Of a DNA stretch of 64,000 bases, positions 34,903-46,257 are shown piece by piece. The DNA is taken from NCBI GenBank assembly GCA_964016875.1, contig OZ024719.1, forward strand, positions 66,039,224 through 66,103,223. Direction: 5' to 3'. The notes beneath the pieces were generated by a model. It searched no databases and had not been told where the DNA came from. It worked only from the letters and a program-made list of their open reading frames with translations. Source of the stretch: Fallopia convolvulus (lineage: Eukaryota > Streptophyta > Magnoliopsida > Caryophyllales > Polygonaceae). The position numbers were made by a program, and so were the translations under genes. Each line of letters starts with the position of its first letter. The first letter of the stretch is position 1.

Positions 34903-36617
34903 CATCTCCCCCTTTTCTTGGTTTAAGATCCAATCTCTTTTTTTTGGTTGAAAAAGATCCAATCTCTATATTTTGCTAGCTCTCGCTTTGACTACGGGGA
35001 AATTGTTAGAATATATTTTGTGTAGATTATGTAGATTTAATTGTGGTTGAAGGCTAAATTAGACCCAATGGACTTTTCTTGGATATTTTGTTTGCCTAAA
35101 AATCCATATCGAGGATTGAATCTACTATCTACCTTAATCTACTATATATATATATAAAAGCAATAAGATTTGGAACCACCACATTACGTCACGTCAACTT
35201 TGTCCACATGTCGCTTCCAGAATACGCCACATTGGATTTTGCCACATGTCGTCTTTTTCTTAAGCCATATCATGTAATTTTTGACACGTCATATGCCACA
35301 TCGTATTATTTTCACCCTGTCACTTATATGTCATATTTAACTATAATGATACAAAATATTTTTATTATAAAAAATATTTTATATAAATAGATAATTATAG
35401 GCCTATATATTTTGAAAAATGTATGCTTTTTTTAATCAAAATGTTTCCTTATGAGAAGTTTGGTCAAAATACTTTACTTTTATTGCAACTCACAATTTGA
35501 AAATTTATGAGGCTCGAGAACTCGATTTTTTCTGATTTTCATTTCTTCTTTTGGGCAAATCATCACCCGAGAAAATGCATATTTGTAAGAGTTAGGTGTG
35601 AGGATCAAAAGGAGATTTGCGTGTTTGCGGCTAGATTTTTTGACGGGGAGTCATGGATTGAAGGAAGGGTGTCTAGGGTTCAGTCACAACGGAAGGAGTT
35701 GGGGGCAAGTGAGAGTTTTTTTTTTTTTTTATCAATTCCTAGTGGTAATTGGGTATTGGGTATTTTGAGAGTTAGTTATCTTCTACAACCTAATTCCACC
35801 TAGGGACAATTGGGTATCTTGAGCCTAATTTAACGTTGGAATGAATGGAAAATGAGTTAGGGTGGTGTTTTGAAAACGGAATATAAATAAAGGGTGTTTT
35901 TTTTGTAAGAAATAAAATACAATATAAGGTGTTTTTTTTGCAAACTAGATTAGATAAGGGGTGATTTTATGTAATTTAACTCACAATATCTATGGGACAA
36001 TCATGTCTTTTAACCCTTATTTAATAGAAAATTGGATGACCAATTGATTCGAGTGGTTAAAAGAAAATGGAATATAAAATAAAGTGTGATATTTTTTAAA
36101 ATCTACTAATAGTTTTTAGAAATAGTATTCTTATCTGTCTTATAAAAATTTATATAAAAAAAGTAAAGAAAAAGATAATTTAAAAAAAATCTTAAAAAAA
36201 TGATTTATCTCATTGGCACATGCCAATGACTGCTCTGCTTGTGGGGCTCTCTCCCTGCTTCTACGAAAGTGGCCTTCATTACTCGCAAACAAACATAATA
36301 ATAAAGACAAATGCGACACAACTTTCCTCGTTTATTGAAGTTAATTATTTTTTTTTTATTGTCTTATTTAAAAAATTGTGCAATGTGCATAGAAGAATAA
36401 CCATGTAGTAGCGAAATGGCCTTTTCTTTTTCCTCCATCTGATAAAAAAAGTTGTCTTATTAAGTTAAGGGTCCTGCTGGGTTTACCCGTTCTAGATTTA
36501 CCTATAAAAAAGTTGTCTTATTAAATTAAGGGTCTTGGGTTTACCCGTTCTAGATACACCTACAATTTCTCTTTTTTATATGAAAAAAGAAATTAGGAGG
36601 GATCTATATTAATCAAA
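34903..36617. other. Intergenic with a lone Helitron 5' end
   Basis: At 35,138 TCTACTATATATATATATAA, then AAGCAATAAGATTTGGAACC, is the 5' end of a Helitron family also present at 46,506 and, inverted, at 37,270. No matching CTAG hairpin end follows, so it is truncated. A 98-residue open frame at 35,507-35,803 has no recognisable family. A pair of near-identical 60-bp segments around GGGTTTACCCGTTCTAGAT lies at about 36,470 and 36,530. Confidence 0.5.
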
Positions 36618-37566
36618 TCTATAACTATATATTAAAGTTGTTTCTTTTCGAGCCACCAGAACGATTCTGGCCCCACCTCATATTTATAAAACTAGTTGAC
36701 CCCGTCGTGCCATGCACGACTATGACTCGATTTTTTAAAATATATTATAAAAAAAGATATTAATAAATAAAAATATAATATAAAATTTTCTGTTAGTAAT
36801 TTGTTACCCATAATATGTAGTAAGAAAATATTTCACATATAAAATCAAATAATTGTTATTATAAAAAATATGAATTCAATCAAACAAATACTTTTATAAT
36901 TTCCAATTCGTTCATTAATTGAAAAGTTGGAAAGTATATATATTAATATGGCTTGATATAGTGGTTGTACATAAATTGCCTAAAATTCTTCTTGATTTTA
37001 AGATAAATTACCTTATGTAATCATTGTAATTTTTTATTTGACTTATTTATTATTTATTAATTATAGTTAAATATGACATATTGACATGTGATAGGGCAGA
37101 ATATAATATGACGTGGTATATGACGTGTAAAAAATATAATGACATGGCTTAATGAAAAGGTGACATGTGGCAAAATCCAAGGTGACGTATTCTCAAAACG
37201 ACATGTGGAAAAAGCTGAGGTGGCGCAACGTGAAGGCTCCAAACCTTATTGCTTTTATATATATAGTAAATTAATTTTTATTTCTAATATTTTAAATTTA
37301 CCCTATTATATTCTTTTTTAACTATTTAAATCTATCTTTAACATCAAACAAATATCTATTTAGTATAACAATATCTTTTGAAAACTTCCTTATACAAATA
37401 TTTAAAATTAAAGATAACAAATTTAAAATATTTTTAAATAAGTATAAATATCTTTTACCTCTTAGCATGAAATCTTTAACGAAACTATTTATAGGTATAT
37501 TTTTTCTTTATAATAAAAAATTAATGACAAATATTTATAATATTTATAAATAAAAAATAGGTAATA
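36618..37566 (+). mobile_element. Helitron copy A, 3'-truncated and interrupted
   Basis: Starts TCTATAACTATATATTAAAG after A and follows the 11,556 copy closely (GATTCTGGCCCCACCT, then AACATCAAACAAATATC). It is interrupted by the inverted Helitron at 36,692-37,270, and its 3' part ends where a second copy of the same family starts at 37,567. Its own hairpin end is missing. Confidence 0.7.
36692..37270 (-). mobile_element. Helitron inserted into copy A in reverse
   Basis: On the minus strand it begins TTTACTATATATATAAAAGC and ends with the perfect hairpin GTCGTGC ATG GCACGAC, then GGGGTCAACTAG. It is flanked by A and T. The first dinucleotide is TT in place of TC, compatible with a C to T change. 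Removing it restores copy A exactly as in the related Helitron at 11,556. Confidence 0.78.
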
Positions 37567-38505
37567 TCTATAACTATATATTAAATTTGTATCTTTTCGA
37601 GTTACCAGAATGATTATAGCCCCACCTTATATTTAAAAAATTAATTTTTATTTTTATTATTATTATAACTTCTTTCTATTAAATTCTCCTAATTAAATTC
37701 CTTTTTTTATTTGGCAAAAGATTTATTTTTTCTTCAAATCCCTCATTGATCGAATGTTTGGTTTAAAGATACGAAATTGTTTCCAGATTGGATGATGTTT
37801 TTTAAAGATATACTTTAATATTGAATGATTACATGATTATATTTTTTTTAACGTTGAATCAATATGCTTAAAGATATAATATTCTAGAATGATTTTTTTA
37901 AAGATAGGAAATTGTAATCCCAATAATAGAATATCTTATAATTTTTTTATTTAGTTAATCTATCAATTTATTTCAATATATTAAATTATTATAATTAAAG
38001 ATAGTATCCACCTTTTTATTTCACTATTTATAAACCATGACATTCCATAAGAACTAAAAAAACGAAGAAAGGCTACAAGTTGAAGAGACAAGTTGAAGAG
38101 ATCGATTGCAGGTATTAAAATTAAAAATAAAATATTTAAATATTTAAAAATAAATATAAATATTTTATCATATATCTTTTGACGAATTTATTTATAGAAA
38201 TATAGTGATTTTATTTTATAAAAAATTAATGAATAAATAGTTAAAAAATTTAAAATTAATAAAAATGGATAATAAAAAATTTAATAGATATTGAAATATT
38301 TGATAAACTCTAAATTTACGTACATTAAAAGTAATAAAATAGAAAGAATATAATATTTGATTAAAAAATTATATAAACATTCTACGAACAATAAATTACT
38401 TATATTAAAGTTTATATTATATTTTTATTTATTTATTAATATCCTATTTATAATATTTATAAAATATCGAATCGTAGTCGTACATGGTACGACGGGTAAA
38501 ACTAG
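37567..38505 (+). mobile_element. Helitron copy B, complete ends
   Basis: Starts TCTATAACTATATATTAAAT after A and ends with hairpin GTCGTAC ATG GTACGAC, then GGGTAAAACTAG before T. It carries about 350 bp of internal sequence not present in the copies at 11,556 and 36,618 (about 37,690-38,105). No coding content. Confidence 0.78.
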
Positions 38506-39402
38506 TATAGGTTATTGTAGAGTATTTTTACGAATGAGGTCTTAAAAATTTAAAATACGATATCACCGAAAATACATATATATTGATGTACCCGTGTACT
38601 GCACGGGTTTTTTAATAGTTGTTTGATATACTTATTGTAAATAAGTATTTATTTTAAGTGAGTATTAATAATTATTTTTAAATAAATAAAATATAACTTA
38701 ATGTTAATAACTTCATATAATTTAACCTCCAAATATTAAATAGAATAACCAATAAGAAAATATGTTCGAAATAACTATAAGACTAAAATAAGAAAAATAC
38801 GTTCGAAATAATATTTGAGAAAGAAAATTCATATTGTAATATTGCAATGATTTGCATTGGATCTGCAAACAACTTGATTTTCCTCTTTGTGCTTCAAAGT
38901 TTTTTGGAATTGGAAATGAAAAGTTGATCTTCTATAAGTTTGTCTCCATTATCATCATATGGGATGAACTTTCATTTGAACACTTAGAAAGAGTAAGTGG
39001 TTCATTCGACGATACATTGCAGTATATTTCAGGCTCAAATGCGGTTTGTGGCCTAGTTAAGGTGATGACAAATATGATAGATGCATTGACTTTAATTATA
39101 GTATATTGATATTAACTGATAAGAAAATAGATGCATAATTTGTATTATAAAGATTTTAATGTAACTTATTTATATAAAAAATTTCTACATGATGGCATTA
39201 TTGAAAAAATTTCTATATGAGGAATCTAGTTGAAATTTCTACGCATTTGAGAAAATGAAGATCATCAAACTTCATGATACAATGATAAATCTATATACTA
39301 TACTATGATATTCTACATGAAACATGTTAGTATTGAATCTCTTAAAATCTCGTCATCATCATTTGTACTGCTTAAATATTTTTATATTATAAAATTAGAG
39401 TT
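38506..39402. other. Intergenic, nothing coding
   Basis: Includes a hairpin ACCCGTGTACTGCACGGGT near 38,589, similar to Helitron 3' hairpins, but without a CTRR end. An 85-residue open frame at 38,852 has no recognised family. Confidence 0.5.
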
Positions 39403-39634
39403 TGGTTCAAATGAAACAAACTCTTATCCTAAAACGAACTCTTATCCTAAAACGAATGCACTTTTTGTAGTTAGTAGTGCACTTTTCATACTTCAGAGTG
39501 CACTTTTTCGCATTTGTACTTTTCGTACTTTTTAGTGCACTTTTCAAAAAAATTTAGTGCACTTTTTCGTAATGCACTTTTTGTTTTAGGATAAGAGTTC
39601 GTTTTAGGATAAGAGTTTGTTTCATTTGAACCAT
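39403..39634. mobile_element. Foldback MITE
   Basis: An almost perfect inverted repeat. The left arm TGGTTCAAATGAAACAAACT, then CTTATCCTAAAACGAA twice, is mirrored at the right end (TTTTAGGATAAGAG twice, then TTTCATTTGAACCA). The centre has repeated AGTGCACTTTT words. The total length is about 230 bp. A decayed relative is at about 59,810-60,005. Target duplications were not identified with confidence. Confidence 0.75.
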
Positions 39635-40295
39635 CTTATTATTTTTCACATTTTGGGATATTTATTTAGTGAATGAGAAGAAAAAAATAATCTTGAAACT
39701 GTAGGGATGTACACATATATATGTTTAAAATAGAAACAATCATTTTACATAAAAATTCAAAAGTTATTTTTATGTAATTATTTAATATAAACTGATCTTG
39801 AAATACAATTATTTAATATATATTGATCTTACAAAGTTACGTGCATGTTAGATATTGTTTTATGAAACTATTTCATATAAATTGATCTTAATAATACAAT
39901 TATTTAATAATTACTTTAGAAAATTAATCTAAATAATTATTTAAAAATACAAATTGAACTACGTACTCTTTAAGGAAATATAATTATTGAATAAGAAGAA
40001 AAAGTAACCATGAAATTTAGGGATATATATACATAGAATAGAAAACAACAAATTTATTCCTTTTATATAATTATTTAATCTAAATTTATTTTTAAAATAC
40101 AATTATTTAATATTGATTGATCTTAAAAAGTTACATAGATGTAAGCTAATTAAGAATTAAGAAAGATATAGTAATGATTTTATATACATTCTTCTTAAAG
40201 AATTAATACCTTTTATAAAAATATATTTTTATAGATACTCCGATTAGAAAAGGTAAGTATAATATGACAAATCACCAATAAGTAAAGTGACCTAA
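39635..40295. other. Intergenic, AT-rich
   Basis: Several loosely repeated segments of TTATTTAATATAAATTGATC near 39,780, 39,810, 39,865 and 40,095. No coding or RNA feature. Confidence 0.55.
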
Positions 40296-40402
40296 TTAAA
40301 TAGAGCCGAGTAATTGCGCCCCGATCAGAGTTGTAGGGCGCACCGGCTTTTTAGCAGCGGTGTGCCCTACCGCTCTAAATTTAAAAAAAAAATTGAATAA
40401 AA

Positions 40403-40553
40403 GGCAGCGGCAGCGGTGGCCGCTGCCGCTGCCCATTAAAAAACAAAAAAAAATTGTCGTATTAAGGCAGCGGCAGCGGCCACCGCTGCCGCTGCCTTTT
40501 TTTTTTTTAAAAAAATATTGCATGGAGCGGCAACGGTGGCCGCTGCCGCTCCC
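40403..40553. promoter_or_regulatory. Three GC-rich palindromes upstream of transposase 2
   Basis: Near-perfect palindromes of about 31 bp built from GGCAGCGGCAGCGG and its complement lie at 40,403-40,433, 40,466-40,496 and 40,524-40,553, separated by A/T-rich spacers. A TATA-like TATTTATA follows near 40,583, and the start codon is at 40,658. They may bind transposase or regulate transcription; the sequence alone does not decide. Confidence 0.6.
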
Positions 40554-40657
40554 TTGCCCTCAGTAAAAAAAAATACCGCGGCTATTTATACCGAGCAATG
40601 AGGCGAGGTCGCTCCCTTGCTCTCAAATTCGTCCCCAAAATTACCTCTACCAAAATA

Positions 40658-43600
40658 ATGTCGGGTTTTTGGCCATTCAACAAAGGGCAAGACTATTCTA
40701 GTTCAAATCCGGTAAATGAGAACGATGATCAATATGGCGGTTTTGAAGGAATTCCTTACGGTGGACATGGCTATTCTACTTCAAATCCGGTGAATGTGAG
40801 CGACGATCAATATGGCGGTTTAGAAGGAATTCCTTATAGTGGACATCAAAACGATGAGGTTTTGCATCAAAACGAAGAAGCGGTATGTAATCGATCATTT
40901 ATTAAATTATTATTTTTATTATAAGCAATCATTTTTTAGGGTTGTTATAACTAATCATATTTTATAGTTGTTATAATTGTTAAATTAGTTGTGTTAGTGC
41001 AATATTTTCGTTTTAATTTCTCATATTGTGTTGAATTTGGGAGTTTATAATCGAATTAATTAATGAAGTATTTGTCATAATTGTTTCCAGTTTCCCGATT
41101 TTTCTACCTATTTTGTGACTAATAATGAGTGGTCGGAACGGAATCATATGCTAAAATGGGCTAGAGAAGTAGGACGTAATTTGAACATGGTGTTGACAAT
41201 TAAGAACTCATGGGAAACGAAGGTCCTTTTAGCATGTGTGTTGGCCGGTGAGTACAAGCCAAAGAAGAAGGGCAAATCCGGTGTTAATATGCCGACCCTA
41301 CAAGTTGGTGATGATCTAAAGGAAAAACCACGTAGCAGGAAGATGGGATGCCCGTTCGAATTAGTTGGCCAACGGGACAGGAGGACCCATCATTGGCGGC
41401 TAAGCGTGAAATCCGGTCGCCACAACCACGACCTTTCCACTGGTCTGGAGGGATATCCTTTTGCCGGCCGCTTAACTGATGAGCAAAAGGAGGATGCAAG
41501 GATATTAACCCTCTCACATGGTGCCCCGAAGTTTGTTATGACATACTTGCGTGAAAAGTGGCCGGACATCACAACTTCGATGAGACAGTTGTACACTTTT
41601 CGGCACGATGTATTGAAGAAAGAGATGAGCTCAATGAATGTAACTCAATTCTCACTCCATTTCTTAAAGTCAAATGGCTATTATCTGAATTATCGAGCCG
41701 AGGAAGGAAGCAACGAGATAATAGACTTTTTCTTTGCCCATCCCAAGTCGTTGAATCTGCTGAAGTTGTTTCCGTATGTTGTGATCATGGATGCGACATA
41801 CAAAACCAACATGTAAGTAATTATAATAAAAGCGTTTTTACTTGAAATTTAAGTTTTGCACGTTAACTTATTCAGATTAATTAACATTTCAGGTATAACA
41901 TGCCTTTGAGTGAGATGGTAGGATTTACTTGCACCGGGCACACTTTTTGTATTGGGTTTGCATTTATGGCAAGAGAGACCCAAGATCACTACGAATGGGT
42001 GTTATATCAGTTGCGGGAGGTGTTTGAAATGGTTGGGAAAATGCCAGAAGTTGTTGTCACAGATCGGGATATTGCCGAGGTTAACGCTGTTGCGGTCATG
42101 TTTCCCAACGCCAAGCACCTATTGTGTTGGGTGCATATCAAGAGGAATTGCAAGGCGTACGCTTTGGCGAACGGGTTTTCTGAGGGGACTGCGGAGTGGT
42201 TTGGAAACAAAGCATGGGAGCTATTTTGCTCAACGACAGTAGCAGAGTATGAGGCACGACTTCGTCTATTGCGGATTGGTGAGATTGGAGTACAAAATCC
42301 GCTCAATCCGTTGTTGTTAGCGTACCTCCAGAGGAACTGGCTTACTCCTTGGCGTGATCACATTGTTAGAGCCTACACTGATCATTGTCTACATTTGTTT
42401 ACAAGGACCACAAACAGGTACGCTAATCAATTTTCCTTATTAGAAAACTCATAAACACAAATATTAGCTATTGGTACTAAATTAACGAAATATTTATCAG
42501 GGTCGAGTCCCAACACTCTGTGTTGAAGGATTATTTGGAGTCTTCTGTTGGGGGGTTCAGCACGGTCTTGAGAAAGATGCACGCCATGGTGAACATTCAA
42601 GTGCACACTATTAGGGGAGAGATGGAACGAGACCGTACCAGTGAACCGTTGTCCATCAAACATATGGACGAGCCACTCAAAACTGTCTTCTCTCGTCTTC
42701 CAGGGAAGGTTTCCAACAATTGTATCGGAGAGTTGTTTGCCCATGTCCGCGCTATATTTGACCCGAACAGGCCTTTCCGTCAGATATGCGACGATGCGTG
42801 GTGGACAACCGCCCGTGGACTACCATGCCCTCACCAAGTCCAAGCTTGTATCAATGAATGCAAGCCTATTCAACTTTCAATGATTCATGATTTCTGGAAA
42901 CAATTGGTGTGGGAAGGCCAAAGGGGAGTAGATGAACAGGTGGCCCCCACAGCCCTAAATCCAACTGACGAGATTTGGACGAGGATGATACAAGACTTCT
43001 ATGAAGGCAAGATTGATTCTACTGTCAAACACGTGGTTGGTCGAAAATACTTGAACCTCAATTATCCTGATGAGGGGGATGTGGTGGAGCCATCTCGCAA
43101 TAGGAAGAAGAAGGGTAGGCCAAGGAAGAACTCAAAGGTTCAACCAAGAGACTTGACTAGGCTGGAGCATCTTCAACAGCGCGGGAAAGGCAATCGTTCT
43201 ATGCCTGGGGTCGCACTTAGCCATGTTCCAGAGGAGGAGGAGGAGGAGGAGGAGGAGGAGGAGGGAGAAGATGTATATCGTCCGACGGTTGAAGAAAGAG
43301 GTCACATTGAAGTTGATCTCGGTGTCCATGTACCCCAATTCATGAGGCGATTCATTGTCAGCGCTCCTGATGTCCTAGGAGACGGTAATTGCGGGTATAG
43401 GGCACTCGCTTGTCTTGTTGGGTGGGGGCAGGATTGTTGGAGGAGGATGCGAGAGGAGTTGGCTTTGGAGTTGAGGACCCATTACGAGACGTATGCACGC
43501 TTATATCCTTATATTACGCATATTGATGATTTGATCAATCAAGTCAGTACAGACTACTACTGGATGGAGACGCCAACAGTCGGATTGGCGTTTGCTACTA

Positions 43601-43971
43601 GATTCCAGTGTGCACTTGTCGTACTATCCGAGCGTGGTCCTCATACATGCCTCCCGATGATATCTAGTGAAGCTCCAAGTACTCCTGTGTGGGACAGTGT
43701 CGCGGCGATAGCTCATCTAGGGAACCACTATGTCCCGGTATGTGTCATACACTTACATAAATTTCATAGTGGACTAAATTTTATTATATTATTTACGAAT
43801 TTGTCATTGTAGGTTATGCTCGTAGATGAAGCCCCCATGCCGACCTCTGCGAAGCTTTGGACCCAATATCATCATTATAGCGTTGATGGGATGGATATTC
43901 GCTTTCATGAACGCATGGCCCGGTACGTCAGTTACCACAACGCAGAAGGGTTGCCTCCTAGTTTTTATTAG
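40658..43971 (+). CDS. MULE transposase fused to an OTU cysteine protease domain
   Basis: Exons 40658-40882, 41091-41812, 41893-42417, 42501-43737 and 43813-43971 give 955 codons. Intron phases are the same (0, 2, 2, 0) as in the element 1 transposase, and exon 4 has the same length (1237 bp). The N-terminus repeats NPVNENDDQYGGFEGIPYGG twice. The FAR1-like zinc region has GCPFELVG and RHNHDLS. The transposase core has VVIMDATYKTN (first Asp), VVVTDRD (second Asp) and HLLCWVHIKRN. A GLPCPH motif and a polyglutamate run precede the OTU domain: GDGNCGYRA (Cys about 788) and LGNHYVPV (His about 900). An in-frame upstream ATG at 40,598 would add 20 residues; MSGFWPF was chosen by analogy with element 1. 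Both enzymatic centres look intact. Confidence 0.9.
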
Positions 43972-43984
43972 AGTAGGACTAGTA

Positions 43985-44160
43985 TTTGTATTTGTATTTC
44001 TATTGATACTTGTAGGGTACTTGTAGTTGTAAGATATTATTATGGTTATTATTATTTTTGGGACTAGTATTTGTATTTGTATTTGTATTTCTATTTCTAT
44101 TAGTACTTGTATTGGTACTTGTATTTGTATTTGTATTTGTATTTCTATTGGTACTTGTAT
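43985..44160. repeat. TTTGTA low-complexity run after transposase 2
   Basis: About 175 bp of ATTTGTATTTGTATTTCTATTG variants directly downstream of the transposase stop. TTTGTA/TGTA-rich tracts are typical plant far-upstream polyadenylation elements, so this may serve as 3' end signal. Confidence 0.7.
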
Positions 44161-44458
44161 TGGGGTTTAGAGTTTAGGGTTTAGGGTTTAGGGTCTAGGG
44201 TTTCTAGGGTTTAGGGTTTAGGGTTTCTAGGGTTTAGGGTTTAGGGTTTAGGGTTTAAGATTGGTAGGGTTTAGGGTCTAGGGTTTGCATTTATGGGGTT
44301 TCTAGGGTTTAAGATTGTTAGGGTTTAGGGTCTAGGGTTTAGGGTTTCTAGGGTTTAGGGTTTAGGGTTTTTAGGGTTTAGGGTTTTTAGGGTTTAGGGT
44401 TTAGGGTTTAGGGTCTAGGGTTTAGGGTTTTTAGGGTTTTTAGGGTCTAGGGTTTGGG
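44161..44458. repeat. Telomere-like (TTTAGGG)n tract inside element 2
   Basis: Around 300 bp of degenerate plant telomere repeat: TTTAGGG and GGTTTAGGGTCTAGGG with interspersed TTTCTAGGG. It lies between the two convergent genes. On the minus strand its AAACCCTA words encode the last residues (PNPRP, stop) of the proline-rich gene. Confidence 0.85.
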
Positions 44459-45772
44459 TCCTCATAAGCCGGGACCTCATCATCATGGGCCGGGATATCG
44501 GGCTCCGGAGGAGCCGAGTAGCGCATGGGAGGGGGTGGGTTTCTGTACGACGGAGGAGCCGGGTCTGTGTACAACGTCAATTGCATGTACGACTCTTGTG
44601 GTGGCATGCTATGGCTCGTACTACCATAATGGTGCGTCTCTGGGGGTGGCATATAGCTCGTACTACCACCATACTGCATCTCTGGGGGTGGCATATAGCT
44701 CGTACTACCACCATACTGAGTCTCTGGGGGTGGCATATAACTCGTACTACCACCATACTGAGTCTCTGGGGGTGGCATATAACTCGTACTACCGTCGTTA
44801 TACGCCTCTTGTGTTGGATATTGCAGGGGAAATTGATAAGCCCCGTATTGCCCATGAGCAAATGATGGACCAGTTTGCCCATAACCCGTATTAGCATGTG
44901 TGGGTTGGGCAGGGTCCACATAAAGGTCCGGAAAAATATCACCACTTCTATTCAGCAATCTTTCGATTGCTGAAATATCATCTGCATGCATTTTTTACAA
45001 TATTTCTCTAAAATCTAATAACGTGCATAAAACTCATTTAAACACATAATTAATATATCAAACTATTAATTCATCCGTAAATATAGTAACCATGCACATT
45101 AAGAAAAATTCATATTCACCCTCAACAACTACTTAATCGCTTATTTTTATAATACTCATAAATTAACTTACTAACATGTATGAACCTAATTTAAACTCAT
45201 AATTAATGAAAAAAACTAATAATTACACCATAAATAAATTAACTATTCAAATTATGAAATTTTATAATTATTTTCTACAACTACTTAATCACTAATAATT
45301 ATACATGCATTAGTCTATAAATTATACATTGATTAATTAATTAATTATTTTTAGGGTGTAAATTAACATATAAATTTACTATCATGTAAACTACTTAATC
45401 GATCAAACTCTCGGTAATTAACCTATAAACTACTTAATACATAAAACTAATAGTTAATTCATAATATAAAAATAAATTTAATACTTTGCGTACCTAAACC
45501 CTCCAAGGGGGCAATGGGGGCGACGGGGGCGACGGGTTGGCTCGTCGTCGCTTCCGGAAGCGGGACTTCAACCTCCTCTCGAACTCTCGAGGTTGCCTCG
45601 CTCTCATTTAAGTTAATATTTCGTCGGGATTCATTCCGCCGTCTACTTGAAGATGACTTCGAGCCAAACAAATTCTAATAAAAAAATTAAATTAGTTTTA
45701 ACCTTAATAACTTAAAATAATTCAATTAAAATAAATAAAAATCATACATACCGATAGCGAAAAACTTCTCAT
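44440..45772 (-). CDS. MULE-borne proline-rich protein with 14-residue repeats, function unknown
   Basis: Exons 45772-45752, 45674-45494 and 44981-44440 give 247 codons with GT-AG introns in phases 0 and 1. Exon 1 has only seven codons (MRSFSLS). Next comes a Ser/Arg-rich part (SKSSSSRRRNESRRN), an Ala/Pro/Val part, and DDISAIERLLNRSGDIFPDL. The repeat QYGGSTSYMPPPET follows in four to five copies (42-bp DNA unit), then a Pro-rich tail. I do not recognise the family. Short basic exon 1 and Pro-rich tail resemble the PMD gene of element 1, so it could be a PMD gene that lost its core. The other reading is an accessory gene like mudrB of MuDR, which also converges on the transposase gene. The splice model is hand-made; the 42-bp repeat is certain. 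Confidence 0.6.
44640..44805. repeat. 42-bp coding tandem repeat
   Basis: Four copies of CTGGGGGTGGCATATAACTC, then GTACTACCACCATACTGAGT, encoding QYGGSTSYMPPPET on the minus strand. Copies are nearly identical and the reading frame is kept. Confidence 0.85.
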
Positions 45773-46041
45773 TTTTGGAACCGCTTGAATCGAATTAACG
45801 AAATTTGGAACACTTTCAATCTGATTTAGGACCTTGCAAAGAATTGGGGCGAAAATGAAGAGGGCTCTCGGAGCTGTTGGTTGATGAAAATGGAGAGGGA
45901 GTGAGGAAGAGTTGGAGTGAAATTGGTGAAAGGGAAAGGACGGAATGGAGGTCTTAAAGGGCTCGAACCGAGCATTTCAGCAAAATTCCGCATCCCCACC
46001 CGGTCAAACTAGGATTCTGCACTTTTGCAGAATCCCAGACT

Positions 46042-46257
46042 GCAGCGGCAGCGGTGGCCGCTGCCGCTGCCTCTGCATGCGGAGGCAGGGAAAGATTCCC
46101 TGCCTCATTGTCTGTTTTAAAAAAAAAAAAAAATCATTGCAGCGGCAGCGGTGGCCGCTGCCGCTGCCTCTGCATTTTCGGACGCAGATTCCCACGCGGG
46201 AATCTGCGTCGTTACTATATTTAAAAAAAAAAATAAGCAAGCGGTAGGTTCTACCGC
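46042..46257. promoter_or_regulatory. Palindrome cluster at the right end of element 2
   Basis: Five palindromes in about 215 bp: GCAGCGGCAGCGG-type at 46,042-46,070 and 46,139-46,167, GAGGCAGGGAAAGATTCCCT-type at 46,082-46,106, a GACGCAGATTCCC stem at 46,181-46,210, and AGCGGTAGGTTCTACCGCT at 46,239-46,257. The first type is the same as the three palindromes at the left end. They lie upstream of the proline-rich gene. Confidence 0.6.

Noticed and set aside
35507..35803. 98-residue frame with WIEGRVSRVQSQ
   Set aside because: No family recognised, includes a poly-T-coded Phe run, no promoter; likely chance.
38580..38615. Hairpin ACCCGTG..CACGGGT resembling a Helitron 3' end
   Set aside because: No CTRR terminus after the hairpin and no matching 5' end found.
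38852..39109. 85-residue open frame
   Set aside because: No recognisable domain and strongly AT-driven composition.
44454..44945. Long frames on both strands in the 42-bp repeat region
   Set aside because: Only the minus frame encoding QYGGSTSYMPPPET joins to upstream exons by good splice sites; others are repeat shadows.
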